Shown piece by piece: positions 43,706 through 52,802 of a stretch of 64,000 nt of DNA. A program made the position numbers and the translations under genes. The notes beneath the pieces are model-generated. The model did not search any database, was not told where the DNA came from, and worked only from the letters and a program-made list of their open reading frames with translations. Numbering within the stretch: position 1 is the first letter of the stretch; the number at the start of each line of letters is the position of its first letter. This stretch comes from JAJZMA01 sp021850405 (GTDB taxonomy: Bacteria; Chloroflexota; Dormibacteria; Aeolococcales; Aeolococcaceae): assembly GCA_027365835.1 (NCBI GenBank), contig DAHXLU010000097.1, positions 12,864 through 76,863 of the forward strand, given 5' to 3'.

Positions 43706-44614
43706 TTAGCGCTGGAAAGCAGAACCGCTGGGTGCGGGGAGTGCACGTTCCGAATAGGCAAATGCGCGCAGGGCATGGGTGCCAAATACCGAGATGGCCG
43801 GGGCAGCAGAGAGCAAGGCATCGTGGAGTGCTTCTGGAAAGAAGGCCTCATCATCACGCTCTGCCCGTGCACATGCTCCAAGAAAGCCGCCGGCAAACGC
43901 ATCCCCAGCGCCGGTTGGGTCATCTACTCCCGGGACAGGCGCTGCTGGCATGCTAAGGCAGGTTCCCTGTGTGACGAGGGTCGCGCCCAGTGGACCCCTT
44001 TTGACCACTACTGCCCGGAGTCTGCCCTTTCCGAGCAGGGACTTTGCTCCTTTCTCAAAATCCTCAAGGGCATGACCCGACAGTAGTGACAGTTCGCGGC
44101 GATCCAGAAACAGTATGTCTGCATTCTGCACTACCTCGCTAACAGCATCGTGCTGTTCTGAGATAAAGACGGCCATGGAGTCCGCTCCGGAGAGGCGTGC
44201 ATTGCTCTGGAGCTGTGCCTCCCGCTGGAGTGCGGGCATGGTACTGCCGATAAAGAGTACGGGTGCATTCATGGCGGCTCCGGTTAGTCTCGGGTGCCAG
44301 CCTACATATGCTCCTGGTTCGGTGCGGACACTCGATGTCATCCAGGTATTGAAATCGTGCTCCAGGTGAGACCGGAAGGTAGGCATGGGGCTAACTGACA
44401 CACCACTCCGGTCTATTGGCAGCTCCTGGCAGAGTGATGCCAGCTCTTCTTCCCCGTCCTCTCCTACGACGGCGCTCATGTGGACCTGGCTGTAGCGGCA
44501 GGCCGAAAGGGAAAAATAGACTGCTGATCCCCCCATGACATGGTCGCGATGTCCCCTTGGAGTAGTGATCTCGTCAAACGTTACAGATCCTGCGACTGCG
44601 ATGTCCCAGCTCAT
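43706..44614 (-). CDS. PfkB-family carbohydrate/nucleoside kinase
   Basis: 302 residues. It has the PfkB glycine-rich N-terminus (VAGSVTFDEI..VMGGSAVYFSLSACRY) and the ATP/catalytic motif DDPTGAGDAFAGGFLGA with the catalytic Asp. The middle sugar-binding region is divergent, so substrate (ribokinase, adenosine kinase or others) cannot be assigned. It follows the 44630 gene by 15 bases, so they form an operon. Confidence 0.88.
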   Translation of the reverse strand: MSWDIAVAGSVTFDEITTPRGHRDHVMGGSAVYFSLSACRYSQVHMSAVVGEDGEEELASLCQELPIDRSGVSVSPMPTFRSHLEHDFNTWMTSSVRTEPGAYVGWHPRLTGAAMNAPVLFIGSTMPALQREAQLQSNARLSGADSMAVFISEQHDAVSEVVQNADILFLDRRELSLLSGHALEDFEKGAKSLLGKGRLRAVVVKRGPLGATLVTQGTCLSMPAAPVPGVDDPTGAGDAFAGGFLGACARAERDDEAFFPEALHDALLSAAPAISVFGTHALRAFAYSERALPAPSGSAFQR

Positions 44615-44629
44615 TTGTTATCCCCTCTC

Positions 44630-45034
44630 CTAAGCCTCATTGGCAGTCACTATCGTTGCCGGGCCAAATAGCGGGATGATCCTGGCTGGCCGCTCGCTAC
44701 GCTCCTTTATAACCTTGGCAGCCAGGCTGCCCTGTGCGGAAAAGAGTGCCTCTGTCACTGCGTCGAGTCCCCGGTTGATGCCCAGCTGGTTGGAGATTTC
44801 CGGGTCCACCTCCCTGGCAAAGTTCGCGATCGCTGTCCAGAGGGCAACGGGCACCAGTGGCATACCATCCAGCCGGCATTCTTCCACCGCAGCAACCAGG
44901 GCATCTGAGGTCCTTAGCCTGCCCCGGTAGCGCAGCTGGCTACGGCGGGCAAAGAGCGATTGCCTGTCAATGAGCAGGAGCTGCGCAGTAGTGCGGGCGA
45001 TTGGGCCCAGCCCGTTCGCCCCGGTAAAGGCCAT
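44630..45034 (-). CDS. hypothetical protein (134 aa)
   Basis: 134 residues from MAFTGANGLG, chosen over the 164-residue frame because the upstream residues look less coding. It is a mostly helical soluble protein (TTAQLLLIDRQSLFARR; ALWTAIANFAREVDPEI) with no recognised family. It is probably co-transcribed with the PfkB kinase, which starts 15 bases after its stop. Confidence 0.55.
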   Translation of the reverse strand: MAFTGANGLGPIARTTAQLLLIDRQSLFARRSQLRYRGRLRTSDALVAAVEECRLDGMPLVPVALWTAIANFAREVDPEISNQLGINRGLDAVTEALFSAQGSLAAKVIKERSERPARIIPLFGPATIVTANEA

Positions 45035-45178
45035 GCGGCCATTGTACCGGTCCCCGACTGAAAATAGGCGGGTTGCGGCCGAATAATACAAAAGTGTTGC
45101 CACTCCAGACTGGCTCTTGCACATTGAGCCAGTACGCTGGCTGCTGCCCTGTTTTCGCGCTGGGCCAGGTGGCTGGGC

Positions 45179-45439
45179 CTACCCGGGGGGCTGGCGCAGG
45201 CTCCATTTCCCACTACGGATCCGGTTGAGACAAGCCATCCCAATCGCCAGGGCGGCAGCGCAGACTACGATCAGACCAAGTCCGGTTGCCAGCGTTCCGC
45301 TCCCTGCAGTCCCTATGCTGCCAACAACAAAGAGGATGAGAAGTGACCAGAGGCAGCAGTTACCGCAGCCGCAGCCGCCTGTGGTTTTTACTACAGTGCG
45401 TGTGCCATCCGGGTGGGTGATGGTGGTCTGTTTGCCCAT
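45179..45439 (-). CDS. small membrane protein with cysteine-rich motif
   Basis: 86 residues. A polar beta-like N-terminus (TTITHPDGTRTVVKTT) leads to GGCGCGNCC, four cysteines that could bind a metal or be lipid-modified. Two hydrophobic helices follow (LWSLLILFVVGSIG and GLGLIVVCAAALAIGMA). No family recognised. Confidence 0.55.
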   Translation of the reverse strand: MGKQTTITHPDGTRTVVKTTGGCGCGNCCLWSLLILFVVGSIGTAGSGTLATGLGLIVVCAAALAIGMACLNRIRSGKWSLRQPPG

Positions 45440-45507
45440 GGCCCCCCTTTTTTAGCCTGCCCTGCCTTCATGGCCAGCCCCTGCGCACCTGGGGGGGGGC
45501 GGAGCTG

Positions 45508-46287
45508 TCAGTCAGCTTTGCCCGATGGGCAGCAAAGAGCTCTCCATGCCCCTTGCTCAGCTACCAGGTGGATCTTGCGGGTCTGTGTCTGGAGCTTTCC
45601 TCCCAGTGCAAAGGTGTAGCTGGCATCCAGCTCTGCTGCTAGGGCATAGGTTACGCCATGCTCTGGGTCTGCCCAGTCTTTTATGAGCCGGCTGGCCTTG
45701 ACCTCCATTTTTTCTATCCGGTCCAGCCCCTGTGCCCGCTGGTAGGCAGCAAACGCTTCTATGCTTCCCCAGACCTTCTGGCAGTGCGGAGAGAGCAGGT
45801 CGTAGGCGCGTTTCCACTGCCGGCTACGCACCAGCTCAAAGAAGAGTGATTCTGTAAACTCGGGTTTGGCCCTTGGCCGCTCTGGCTCAGTCTTCTTTTT
45901 TCTGTTTTCTGTGGCCCTGGAGGGCCATGACACTTCTGCCTGGGCAGCGTGTCTCATGGTCTCTGGCAGCCAGATTGCCGCATCCCGGGGGTCGGCACCA
46001 TGCTCCTGGACGGGAATGTTAAAGCCAGCTGGCATGCTGTCGGCGTCACTGGCGGGTTCCAGCGGAGCAGTCCATCGTCCGGTGAGCTCGACTGGCTGTG
46101 CGGCGTTGCGTCTCTTTGAGACCCGGGCTGCTACCGTACCTGTTGCCCTGGAGGGGGTCCAGTCCCAGGGAGATCGTGCAGAAGGATGCTCGTTTTCGCG
46201 GCGCCATCCATCCGGGTCCGTGCTTACCAGCCGGGCAATGGCATCGATGATGGACGAGAGTGGCATAGCCTCCTTTATATACTCCAT
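45508..46287 (-). CDS. hypothetical protein with NTF2-like C-terminus
   Basis: 259 residues from the ATG at 46287. The N-terminal ~140 residues are polar and low complexity, containing several Trp. Residues ~145-255 (ESLFFELVRSRQWKRAYDLL, SPHCQKVWGSIEAFAAYQRA) resemble an NTF2-like/DUF4878-type fold (helix-helix-strand), a scaffold that often binds small ligands or mediates secretion assembly. Alternative starts are TTG at 46299 and ATG at 46266, the latter with AAGGAGG only two bases away. Confidence 0.55.
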   Translation of the reverse strand: MEYIKEAMPLSSIIDAIARLVSTDPDGWRRENEHPSARSPWDWTPSRATGTVAARVSKRRNAAQPVELTGRWTAPLEPASDADSMPAGFNIPVQEHGADPRDAAIWLPETMRHAAQAEVSWPSRATENRKKKTEPERPRAKPEFTESLFFELVRSRQWKRAYDLLSPHCQKVWGSIEAFAAYQRAQGLDRIEKMEVKASRLIKDWADPEHGVTYALAAELDASYTFALGGKLQTQTRKIHLVAEQGAWRALCCPSGKAD

Positions 46288-46359
46288 TTGCTCCCACAAT
46301 TGGGGGGAATCCTGCGCTTTGCTGCAAAAGCCTGTGGGGGCGGAGTACCATGCGCCCCT

Positions 46360-46731
46360 ATGGACGAAAAAATTCTTTTGGTTGAAGATGAGGCAGGCGC
46401 GGCCCAGAATGTGAAGATGGAGCTGGATGGCTCCGGCTACGAGCTGCGCTGGGTGCGGTCAGTGAGGGAGGCCCGGGCGCTTCTGCCCCAGTATCAGCCA
46501 GATGTATTGCTGCTCGATCTGACCCTGGAGGTGGACGGCCTGGAGTTTTTCCAGGGCTTGCGCCAGGCTGGGCGGGAGCCGGATGCCGGTACGGTACTGC
46601 TGGTAGATGACAGAAATACTGCACTCCGGGAGAGGGCTCACCAGATGGGGCCTGCGGCGGTGGTGACCAAGCCACTTCAGGTTGGAGTCCTGATGGCGGC
46701 TATCTCTGACCTTCTCAATTTCCGCGAGTGA
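46360..46731 (+). CDS. single-domain receiver protein lacking the switch Thr
   Basis: 123 residues. The acidic cluster is E9-D10-E11 (LLVEDEAG), the phosphoacceptor D53 (LLLDLTLEVDG), and the Lys K104 (VVTKPLQ). The position that normally holds Ser/Thr reads LVDDRN, so the signalling switch is altered. It is a stand-alone receiver without an output domain, divergent from the NTF2-like gene. The ATG at 46360 is preferred; the frame is open far upstream over that neighbour. Confidence 0.75.
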   Translation: MDEKILLVEDEAGAAQNVKMELDGSGYELRWVRSVREARALLPQYQPDVLLLDLTLEVDGLEFFQGLRQAGREPDAGTVLLVDDRNTALRERAHQMGPAAVVTKPLQVGVLMAAISDLLNFRE

Positions 46732-46851
46732 TTTTCCTGTGGGCAGCTTGCTGGCAGATGGAGCGCCCGGAGATGGAGTTGCTGGGCGGGGTGCAGCACC
46801 CAGATGGTGGTACAGTGCTGGCCGCCGTCCAGCTAAACTCATAAAACTGTT

Positions 46852-47910
46852 GTGAGCACCACTATAGTTGTCCTGCACGGTGACCAGACTGGCGAAGAGC
46901 TGCTTCAGGAGGCGCTGCGTCTTCTTTCGGTGCCTGCGCTCGCAGCCCATCTGAATCTGGTTCACTTTGACCTTTCCCTGGCCAGCCGCAGGCGTAGCGA
47001 CAATGAGGTAGTGCACGAGGCAGCGCGGGAGATGCGCAAGTGTGGGTTTGGTCTCAAGGCAGCTACGATCACGCCAGAGGTCCAGGGAGACGTGGGTAGT
47101 CCCAATGCACTGCTGCGGGCTGAGGTTAATGGCAAGGTAATACTGCGGACGGGCAATCATATTCCAGGGGTAGCTGCGGTTGGTGCGACCAGTGCACCCA
47201 TGAGCGTAGTCCGCATGGCGGTGGACGATGCCTACGGCGCGCGAGAGTGGAGAAAGAAGGAGGGGGATGATGAAATTGCCTTCCGGACCGAGCAGATCTC
47301 CCGGGCGACCTGCCGGGCGGTGGCGGAATTTTCATTCCGGCACGCGCAGACTATAGGCGGAACTGTCTTTGGGGGGCCAAAGTACACGGTCTCTCCCGTC
47401 TATGAGGGGCTTCTCAAGGAAGAGATGGATGGAGCGGCAAGGCGCCATCCTGACGTGCCATACAACCCCCAGCTAATCGATACGACCTACGCGATGCTGC
47501 TGATGCATGACGGGGGGCCACTGGTTGTGCCTGCCCTGAACCGGGATGGTGACTGTCTCAGTGATTTTGTACTGCAGCTGTATGGGACGATTGCCGGGAG
47601 CGAATCAGTTTTGCTCGGGTTTGGAGAGGACATGGCCCAGCCCACAGTGGTCATGGCTGAGGCACCCCATGGCACAGCCCCCTCCCTTGAGGGCCGGGAC
47701 ATCGCCAATCCTATGGCAATGTTCCTTGCAGCAGCAGCGGTGCTCCGGTACTCACCCGAGCCGGCGCTGGTGGAGGGTGGCAAGAAGATCCATGACGAGG
47801 TGTTCGAAGCCGTTCGGCAGGGGGTACGCACCCTTGACATCGGTGGTGATGCCAAGACGAGCGAATTTACTGATGTCGTGCTATCGCGCATGGTCGCCTC
47901 CCGCAAATAG
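46852..47910 (+). CDS. isocitrate/isopropylmalate dehydrogenase family protein
   Basis: 352 residues of the decarboxylating beta-hydroxyacid dehydrogenase family. The opening VVLHGDQTGEELLQEAL matches the family's GDGIGPE start with the glycine loop changed to GDQTGEE. The conserved NAD(P) loop near the C-terminus is HGTAPSLEGRDIANPMAMFLAAA, typical of NAD(P)-ICDH and IPMDH. DGDCLSDFVLQL carries the metal-binding Asp. The cofactor and whether it acts on isocitrate, isopropylmalate or a related acid are not resolved. GTG start. Confidence 0.85.
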   Translation: MSTTIVVLHGDQTGEELLQEALRLLSVPALAAHLNLVHFDLSLASRRRSDNEVVHEAAREMRKCGFGLKAATITPEVQGDVGSPNALLRAEVNGKVILRTGNHIPGVAAVGATSAPMSVVRMAVDDAYGAREWRKKEGDDEIAFRTEQISRATCRAVAEFSFRHAQTIGGTVFGGPKYTVSPVYEGLLKEEMDGAARRHPDVPYNPQLIDTTYAMLLMHDGGPLVVPALNRDGDCLSDFVLQLYGTIAGSESVLLGFGEDMAQPTVVMAEAPHGTAPSLEGRDIANPMAMFLAAAAVLRYSPEPALVEGGKKIHDEVFEAVRQGVRTLDIGGDAKTSEFTDVVLSRMVASRK

Positions 47911-47978
47911 CGGGATGGTCAAGGGGCCATACCCAATGCGAATCTGTCGGGCGTGATACAATGTCAGTCACTAATCTA

Positions 47979-47994
47979 ACGTTAACGGTAACGT
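47979..47994. promoter_or_regulatory. inverted-repeat operator upstream of the MFS exporter
   Basis: ACGTTA (47979-47984) and TAACGT (47989-47994) form a perfect inverted repeat with a 4-base spacer, 22 bases upstream of the exporter start. The motif resembles sites bound by MerR-family regulators, and a MerR gene ends the same operon. Confidence 0.55.
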
Positions 47995-48016
47995 CGAAAA
48001 GTTGATGGAGGGCGGT

Positions 48017-49858
48017 ATGGCTGGGGATAGCTCGCATGGTGCAACGGCCCACACAAAGCCTGGTCTTGATTACAAGTGGATAGCACTGTCCAATACAACA
48101 CTTGGCATCCTCATGGCTACGATCAACTCTTCCATCCTGATTATTGCCATGCCCGACATCTTCCGGGGAATCCACCTGAACCCACTGGTACCGGCAAATA
48201 CGAGCTATCTGCTCTGGCTGCTCATGGGATTCATGGTGGTTACCTCGGTCCTGGTTGTAAGTTTCGGCCGGATTGGAGACATGTTTGGCAGGGTAAAGAT
48301 GTACAACCTGGGATTCATCATCTTTACGATAGGCTCAGTCCTGCTGTCAGTCACCTGGCTCAATGGGCCTGCCGGGGCTATCTGGCTTATCGCCATGCGC
48401 GTGGTGCAGGGAATCGGCGGCGCCTTCCTGTTTGCGAACTCTGCGGCCATCCTGACTGATGCCTTCCCGCAGGACCAGCGGGGGCTTGCACTTGGCATCA
48501 ACAATGTTGCTGGTATTGCGGGCTCATTTCTTGGTCTCATACTGGGCGGCTTGCTGGCGCCGGTTGACTGGCACATGGTGTTTGTTGTCTCGGTGCCATT
48601 TGGAATTGTTGGGACGGTATGGTCGATATGGAAACTGGAGGAAAAGGGAGTTCGCAAGGCAGCCAGGATAGACTGGTGGGGGAATCTCACCTTTGCGATA
48701 GGGCTTATCGCGCTCCTGGTTGCCATTACGTATGGGATCATGCCGTACGGCAGCAGCAGCATGGGCTGGGGAAATCCGGCTGTCATAGCTGGCATCGTGG
48801 CAGGCATTGTTTTTCTGCTGGTATTTGCGCTCATTGAGACCAAAGTGGCCGATCCGATGTTCCGGCTGGGTCTGTTCCGGATCCGGGCGTTTGCAGCTGG
48901 GAATATCGCAAGCCTGCTAGCATCGCTTAGCCGCGGCGGGATGATGTTCACCATGATCATCTGGCTACAGGGCATCTGGTTGCCGCTTCATGGCTACAGC
49001 TTTGCCACAACACCGCTATGGGCCGGTATCTACATGCTGCCACTTACGGCTGGTTTTCTGGTAGCTGGCCCAGCATCTGGTATTCTCTCTGACCATTTTG
49101 GTGCCCGCCCCTTTGCAACCGGAGGCATGCTGCTCGCAGCAGTCAGCTTTCTCCTTCTCACTTTCCTGCCGATTGACTTTTCGTACATCTGGTTTGCGCT
49201 GCTGCTGCTTCTGAACGGACTTGCTATGGGTCTCTTTGCCTCGCCCAACCGGGCAGGCATCATGAACAGTCTGCCGCCTCATCAGAGAGGCTCTGGTGCA
49301 GGGATGGTTGCGACCTTCCAGAACTCCGCCATGGTGCTTTCGATAGGAATCTTTTTCACTCTTATAATTACCGGGCTCGCCGTACACCTTCCTGCTGCAA
49401 TGCAGTCTGGGCTTGTCGCACAGGGGGTGCCGGTAGCACTGGCCTCTACTATTTCCCATCTGCCACCGACTGCTACGGTATTTTCTGCCTTCCTTGGGTA
49501 CAATCCCATGCAGTCGCTGCTGGGGCCGGCACTCGCCCACCTGCCCGCGGCCAATGCTGCCTACATCACCGGACGGCAGTTCTTTCCCCACCTGATAGCC
49601 TCATCCTTTGGGAAGGGGCTGGATGAGGCATTTTACTTTGCCATGGTGGGAAGTCTCGTTGCTGCGGTTGCATCCTACCTGCGAGGTGGAAAGTATCACT
49701 ATCGCGATCCGGATGATGAACCGGTCCCAGTTGTGGCGGTCAGACCAGATACAACGACGCCTGTTGCAGCAGGCATGGATGCTTTCTCTGCAGATCCTGC
49801 AGAGGGTGGCAGGAGCCAGAGAGATGGGGTATCCGGACTTGACAGTACACCGGCATGA
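48017..49858 (+). CDS. MFS multidrug exporter, DHA2 (14-TM) type
   Basis: 613 residues from the ATG at 48017, which has GGAGG five bases upstream; the TTG five codons earlier is less likely. It has the 14-helix DHA2 architecture. Motif A is present (GRIGDMFGRVKMYNLG), and motif C-like (LGINNVAGIAGSFLGLILGG). The C-terminal ~50 residues are polar. This family exports drugs, dyes or lipids with proton antiport. It overlaps the MerR gene by 4 bases (ATGA). Confidence 0.93.
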   Translation: MAGDSSHGATAHTKPGLDYKWIALSNTTLGILMATINSSILIIAMPDIFRGIHLNPLVPANTSYLLWLLMGFMVVTSVLVVSFGRIGDMFGRVKMYNLGFIIFTIGSVLLSVTWLNGPAGAIWLIAMRVVQGIGGAFLFANSAAILTDAFPQDQRGLALGINNVAGIAGSFLGLILGGLLAPVDWHMVFVVSVPFGIVGTVWSIWKLEEKGVRKAARIDWWGNLTFAIGLIALLVAITYGIMPYGSSSMGWGNPAVIAGIVAGIVFLLVFALIETKVADPMFRLGLFRIRAFAAGNIASLLASLSRGGMMFTMIIWLQGIWLPLHGYSFATTPLWAGIYMLPLTAGFLVAGPASGILSDHFGARPFATGGMLLAAVSFLLLTFLPIDFSYIWFALLLLLNGLAMGLFASPNRAGIMNSLPPHQRGSGAGMVATFQNSAMVLSIGIFFTLIITGLAVHLPAAMQSGLVAQGVPVALASTISHLPPTATVFSAFLGYNPMQSLLGPALAHLPAANAAYITGRQFFPHLIASSFGKGLDEAFYFAMVGSLVAAVASYLRGGKYHYRDPDDEPVPVVAVRPDTTTPVAAGMDAFSADPAEGGRSQRDGVSGLDSTPA

Positions 49859-50373
49859 GCAACACGGTTGGCATTCCCGCCACGCCCCTTCTTTCTGCTG
49901 CGGGCACTGACTCACCTTCTTCGGATTCGCCCCCAGCGGGGCAATGTTCTCCCATGTTGCGCATTGGGGCGGTTGCAGAACGGACTGGAGTGTCTGAGCG
50001 AACCCTGCGCTACTACGAGGAGATTGGTCTTATTGTTCTCGCAGCCCACCCTGGCGGTGGAACCCGCCGTTATCAGGAGCAGGACGTAGCGCGCGTGGAG
50101 AGGATCAGGGAACTGCAGTCAGTGATGGGTTTTAATCTGTGTGAGATCCGGGAGATAATGGCGGCGGAAGACCGGCTGGAGGCGCTGCGCGGGCAGTACC
50201 ATTCTGAAAGCGAACCAGCAAAGCGTGAGTTGCTGCCGCAGCTGCTGGATGAGGCGATTGGGGTGCTTACGGCAATACTGGTGCAGGTGGATGCCAAGTC
50301 AGAAAAACTGGCCCTGTTCCGTAGCGACCTCGCTCACAGGATAGAGCGCTTCGAGCAGCTGCGCGCCGGGTGA
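49855..50373 (+). CDS. MerR-family transcription regulator
   Basis: 172 residues. The HTH begins at about residue 35 (RIGAVAERTGVSERTLRYYE), followed by EIGLI, wing residues TRRYQEQDVARVERI and a coiled-coil dimer helix. The C-terminal effector region is short and lacks a cysteine-rich metal site, so a drug-like ligand is more probable than a metal. The ~33-residue polar N-terminal extension is unusual and may be an incorrect start. It is co-transcribed with the exporter. Confidence 0.92.
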   Translation: MSNTVGIPATPLLSAAGTDSPSSDSPPAGQCSPMLRIGAVAERTGVSERTLRYYEEIGLIVLAAHPGGGTRRYQEQDVARVERIRELQSVMGFNLCEIREIMAAEDRLEALRGQYHSESEPAKRELLPQLLDEAIGVLTAILVQVDAKSEKLALFRSDLAHRIERFEQLRAG

Positions 50374-50495
50374 CTTGCAGGCAGTCGCTCCTCAACGCCA
50401 GCAACTTAAAGGAGGTAAGGCTGCAGACGCAGTGCCAGCTGTCTGGAAAGCTGGGTAGCCGCCATGGGGGAAGAGATTATCGCCCCGGGTGAAGT

Positions 50496-51671
50496 TTATT
50501 CCAGTCGCGCAGTATCCACACTTTTTCCTGCTGCAATAAGTTCTCTTGCCTGGTCTACCTTGCCAAAGCTGTTCCATGTAAGTATTCCGCGGGGGTGGCG
50601 CTCTGTGTCCAGATAGTAGACAGTTGCCTCCTTCCCGGGAGTGTGCCAGTCAACCATGCAGGGCATGGTGTTGTCCAGTATTCCGACCGCCTCATATCCA
50701 TTGTCAAACAGGTCAGAATAGAAAAACGGAAGGTGGTCATACCGCTGCCCGGCTCCAGCCATGTTCATCCCGGCCGCCTTGCCATGCCGTATCGCATGGT
50801 CCTCATGCTCCACCCGCAGGGTTGTCTTTAGGGCAAGGCAGGGGAAGAGGGCTACATCACCGGCCGCATAAATGCCACTTGCGCCTTCTGCCTCCGCGAA
50901 CTCGTTGACTGCTATTCCGTTGTCGCAGTGCAGCCCACAGCTGGCGGCCAGTCCCGATTGCGGGGTGATGCCAAGGCCAGCCACCACTATGTTCGCTGCA
51001 GCATGGTCTCCGTTTGAGAGCGAGAGTTCCAGCTTTTCATGGTTGCGCCCAACTCCCCTGACGGTGAGACCGGGCATGATCCTGATTCCATGCGCTTCAT
51101 AGTCTTTTGTGACCACAGCCGCCAGCTCTTTTGGCAGGATGCGGCCCCCGACTGCATCTTCGGCAAAGATCAGGGTGACGCGGCAATCCTGGCCCGCCAG
51201 TGCCGCTGCTATCTCGGATCCGATGAATCCGCCCCCGAGAACTGCAATCTCAGTGCCTGCAGTGGCCTGTGTGCGCAGCCTGCGATAGTCTTCGACGGTC
51301 CGGAAGTAGATAATGTCGCTACAGTCAACCGGTAGTCTTCGGGGCGTACCCCCTGTGGCAAGCAACAATTTGTCGTACTGGTAGCTGTTCCCGTCCTGGT
51401 CGGTAGCGATCCTTTTTTGGGGGTCTATACTGCCGACGGTATGGTTGAGCAGCAGGTCGACCCCAAGCTCTTCTGTATGACAGAAGATGGATTCTTCCTT
51501 GTCGCCCTTCCACAGTGCCTTGGTGAGGGGAGGGGGTGCGTATGGGGCCACAGCGCTGCTGGAGAGTATTCCAATAGTGCCGTCCGGGTCCATGCTTCGG
51601 ATCCCCTCACAGGCGCTGTGGGCGGTCAGGCCACCCCCAACAATCAGGTACTGGTAGTGCTTTGGGTTCAT
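50496..51671 (-). CDS. FAD-dependent NAD(P)H oxidoreductase (ferredoxin/rubredoxin reductase-like)
   Basis: 391 residues from MNPKHYQYLIV, with AAAGGAG five bases upstream. FAD-binding GGGLTAHSAC replaces the usual GxGxxG, and the NAD(P) loop is IAVLGGGFIGSEIAAAL. GIYAAGDVALFPCLAL is the second FAD motif. It belongs to the AIF/ferredoxin-reductase class (no CxxxxC redox disulfide) and probably reduces a ferredoxin, rubredoxin or dioxygenase component. The partner is not adjacent. Confidence 0.9.
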   Translation of the reverse strand: MNPKHYQYLIVGGGLTAHSACEGIRSMDPDGTIGILSSSAVAPYAPPPLTKALWKGDKEESIFCHTEELGVDLLLNHTVGSIDPQKRIATDQDGNSYQYDKLLLATGGTPRRLPVDCSDIIYFRTVEDYRRLRTQATAGTEIAVLGGGFIGSEIAAALAGQDCRVTLIFAEDAVGGRILPKELAAVVTKDYEAHGIRIMPGLTVRGVGRNHEKLELSLSNGDHAAANIVVAGLGITPQSGLAASCGLHCDNGIAVNEFAEAEGASGIYAAGDVALFPCLALKTTLRVEHEDHAIRHGKAAGMNMAGAGQRYDHLPFFYSDLFDNGYEAVGILDNTMPCMVDWHTPGKEATVYYLDTERHPRGILTWNSFGKVDQARELIAAGKSVDTARLE

Positions 51672-51958
51672 ACGGTCTCCTTTGCATGCCATTCTGCCAG
51701 TTTTGCGCCCCAGTCAGGAGGGGGGCTGGATGGCAGGCACAGGGCAGGGGTAGCCCTGGACCTGGCGCTTTTTCATGAGGGAGGAGTGCCAGAGGGGCCC
51801 GGTTTGGAAGTGCAGCAAGCCTCATGCGGGAGTCTTTACAGGGTGGAGCCTACGGCAATCCTGCTGGCATGGGATAGAGTTGCAGAGGGCGGTACTGTGT
51901 ACGATCGAAATGACACCATGGAGGGCTAAGCGGACACGCCCCTGGCCCTCCCCAGTAG
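51672..51958. other. intergenic region, no gene seen
   Basis: 287 bases between the oxidoreductase and the broken antitoxin gene. No toxin-like (PIN or RelE) frame was found in the downstream direction of the antitoxin. The frames here look non-coding. Confidence 0.4.
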
Positions 51959-52216
51959 TCAGCGGTAGCCTTCGTCAACTGTCTCTGAGAGCCGCATCAG
52001 ATCTATCACGGCCTGCCGCCTCGCGGACTTTCGTCTTTCCCGATACGCCAGTACATCGGAAAGCTAGATCCGGCAGTTTCGGCCCGCTCCATGGAAGGTA
52101 ATTTCTCCCTTGTCCAGAATGTTGCGAACCAGGCACTGGAGAGAGACCTGGAGCAGGTCGGCAGCTTGCTGCATGGTCAGTTCTTTTGTCAGGTCATTTG
52201 CCGGGTCTCCATGCAT
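51959..52216 (-). pseudogene. excisionase-family HTH protein (antitoxin-like) with in-frame TAG
   Basis: The minus strand from the ATG at 52216 reads ...DLTKELTMQQAADLLQVS, then a short wing, FHGAGRNCRI, and a TAG stop (52064-52066). The same frame then continues LSDVLAYRERRKSARRQA and LIDLMRLSETVDEGYR-like sequence to the final TGA at 51959. This matches MerR/excisionase-like HTH antitoxins (QQAADLL..., GRHRRI + LSDVLAYRERR). A single codon, probably Arg (AGG to TAG), separates a live gene from this one. 86 codons in all. The partner toxin was not found. Confidence 0.7.
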
Positions 52217-52365
52217 TGCGTCATGACCTCCATTGCATCGCATCCAATGTCATCGCCGTCCTGGGATCCGGCCCCCTCTCGCGCCAGCGACGCTTTTGGG
52301 CCGTACCTCCCGCGTAGGATGTTACTGCTACCCATCCTGTTACATATGTAGCAGCCTGGGTGGAC

Positions 52366-52689
52366 CTATGAAGATACTTCGGGGTACTCCTGCCGCATAT
52401 CCTGCGCATCCTTGACAATCCGCTGCAGTTCTGAATCTGGCGATCCCATGTACCTGGCGATGACCCTGTCAAATAGCCGGGCTGCCTCTTGTGCACGATT
52501 GGTGCGGAAGAGGGATATGCCAGCGTATACAGTAGCTGTCGCTACGTGCCTCGCGACAGCCGCGTCGCCTGATTCCCCAAAGCCGGTCCACATCTGATCA
52601 GCCAGGCTGACTGCGCGGTCAACGTCGCCATCCTTTCGGGCCAGTAGTAACTGAGCGAGTGCCAGCTGCGCCTCTGTTTCCTCCTTCAT
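52366..52689 (-). CDS. small TPR-like helical protein
   Basis: 107 residues from MKEETEAQLALA, with GGAGG a few bases upstream. It has helix-pair TPR character: AQLALAQLLLARKDGDVDRA, then AVARHVATATVYAGISLFRTN and AQEAARLFDRVIARYM. TPR proteins act as protein-protein scaffolds. The frame extends 31 residues upstream but looks less coding. The next minus-strand gene upstream, 52803-53510, may be in the same operon. Confidence 0.6.
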   Translation of the reverse strand: MKEETEAQLALAQLLLARKDGDVDRAVSLADQMWTGFGESGDAAVARHVATATVYAGISLFRTNRAQEAARLFDRVIARYMGSPDSELQRIVKDAQDMRQEYPEVSS

Positions 52690-52802
52690 GGCTGGTCCTC
52701 CGTTTACCTCTACAACGCAGGGCCGGTCCACTCTGGTAGTCAGCGAGCATGACGCCGCGTCCATCCTGGGCTGCCCGGGCACAGGGAGGCATTGCGCGGC
52801 AT

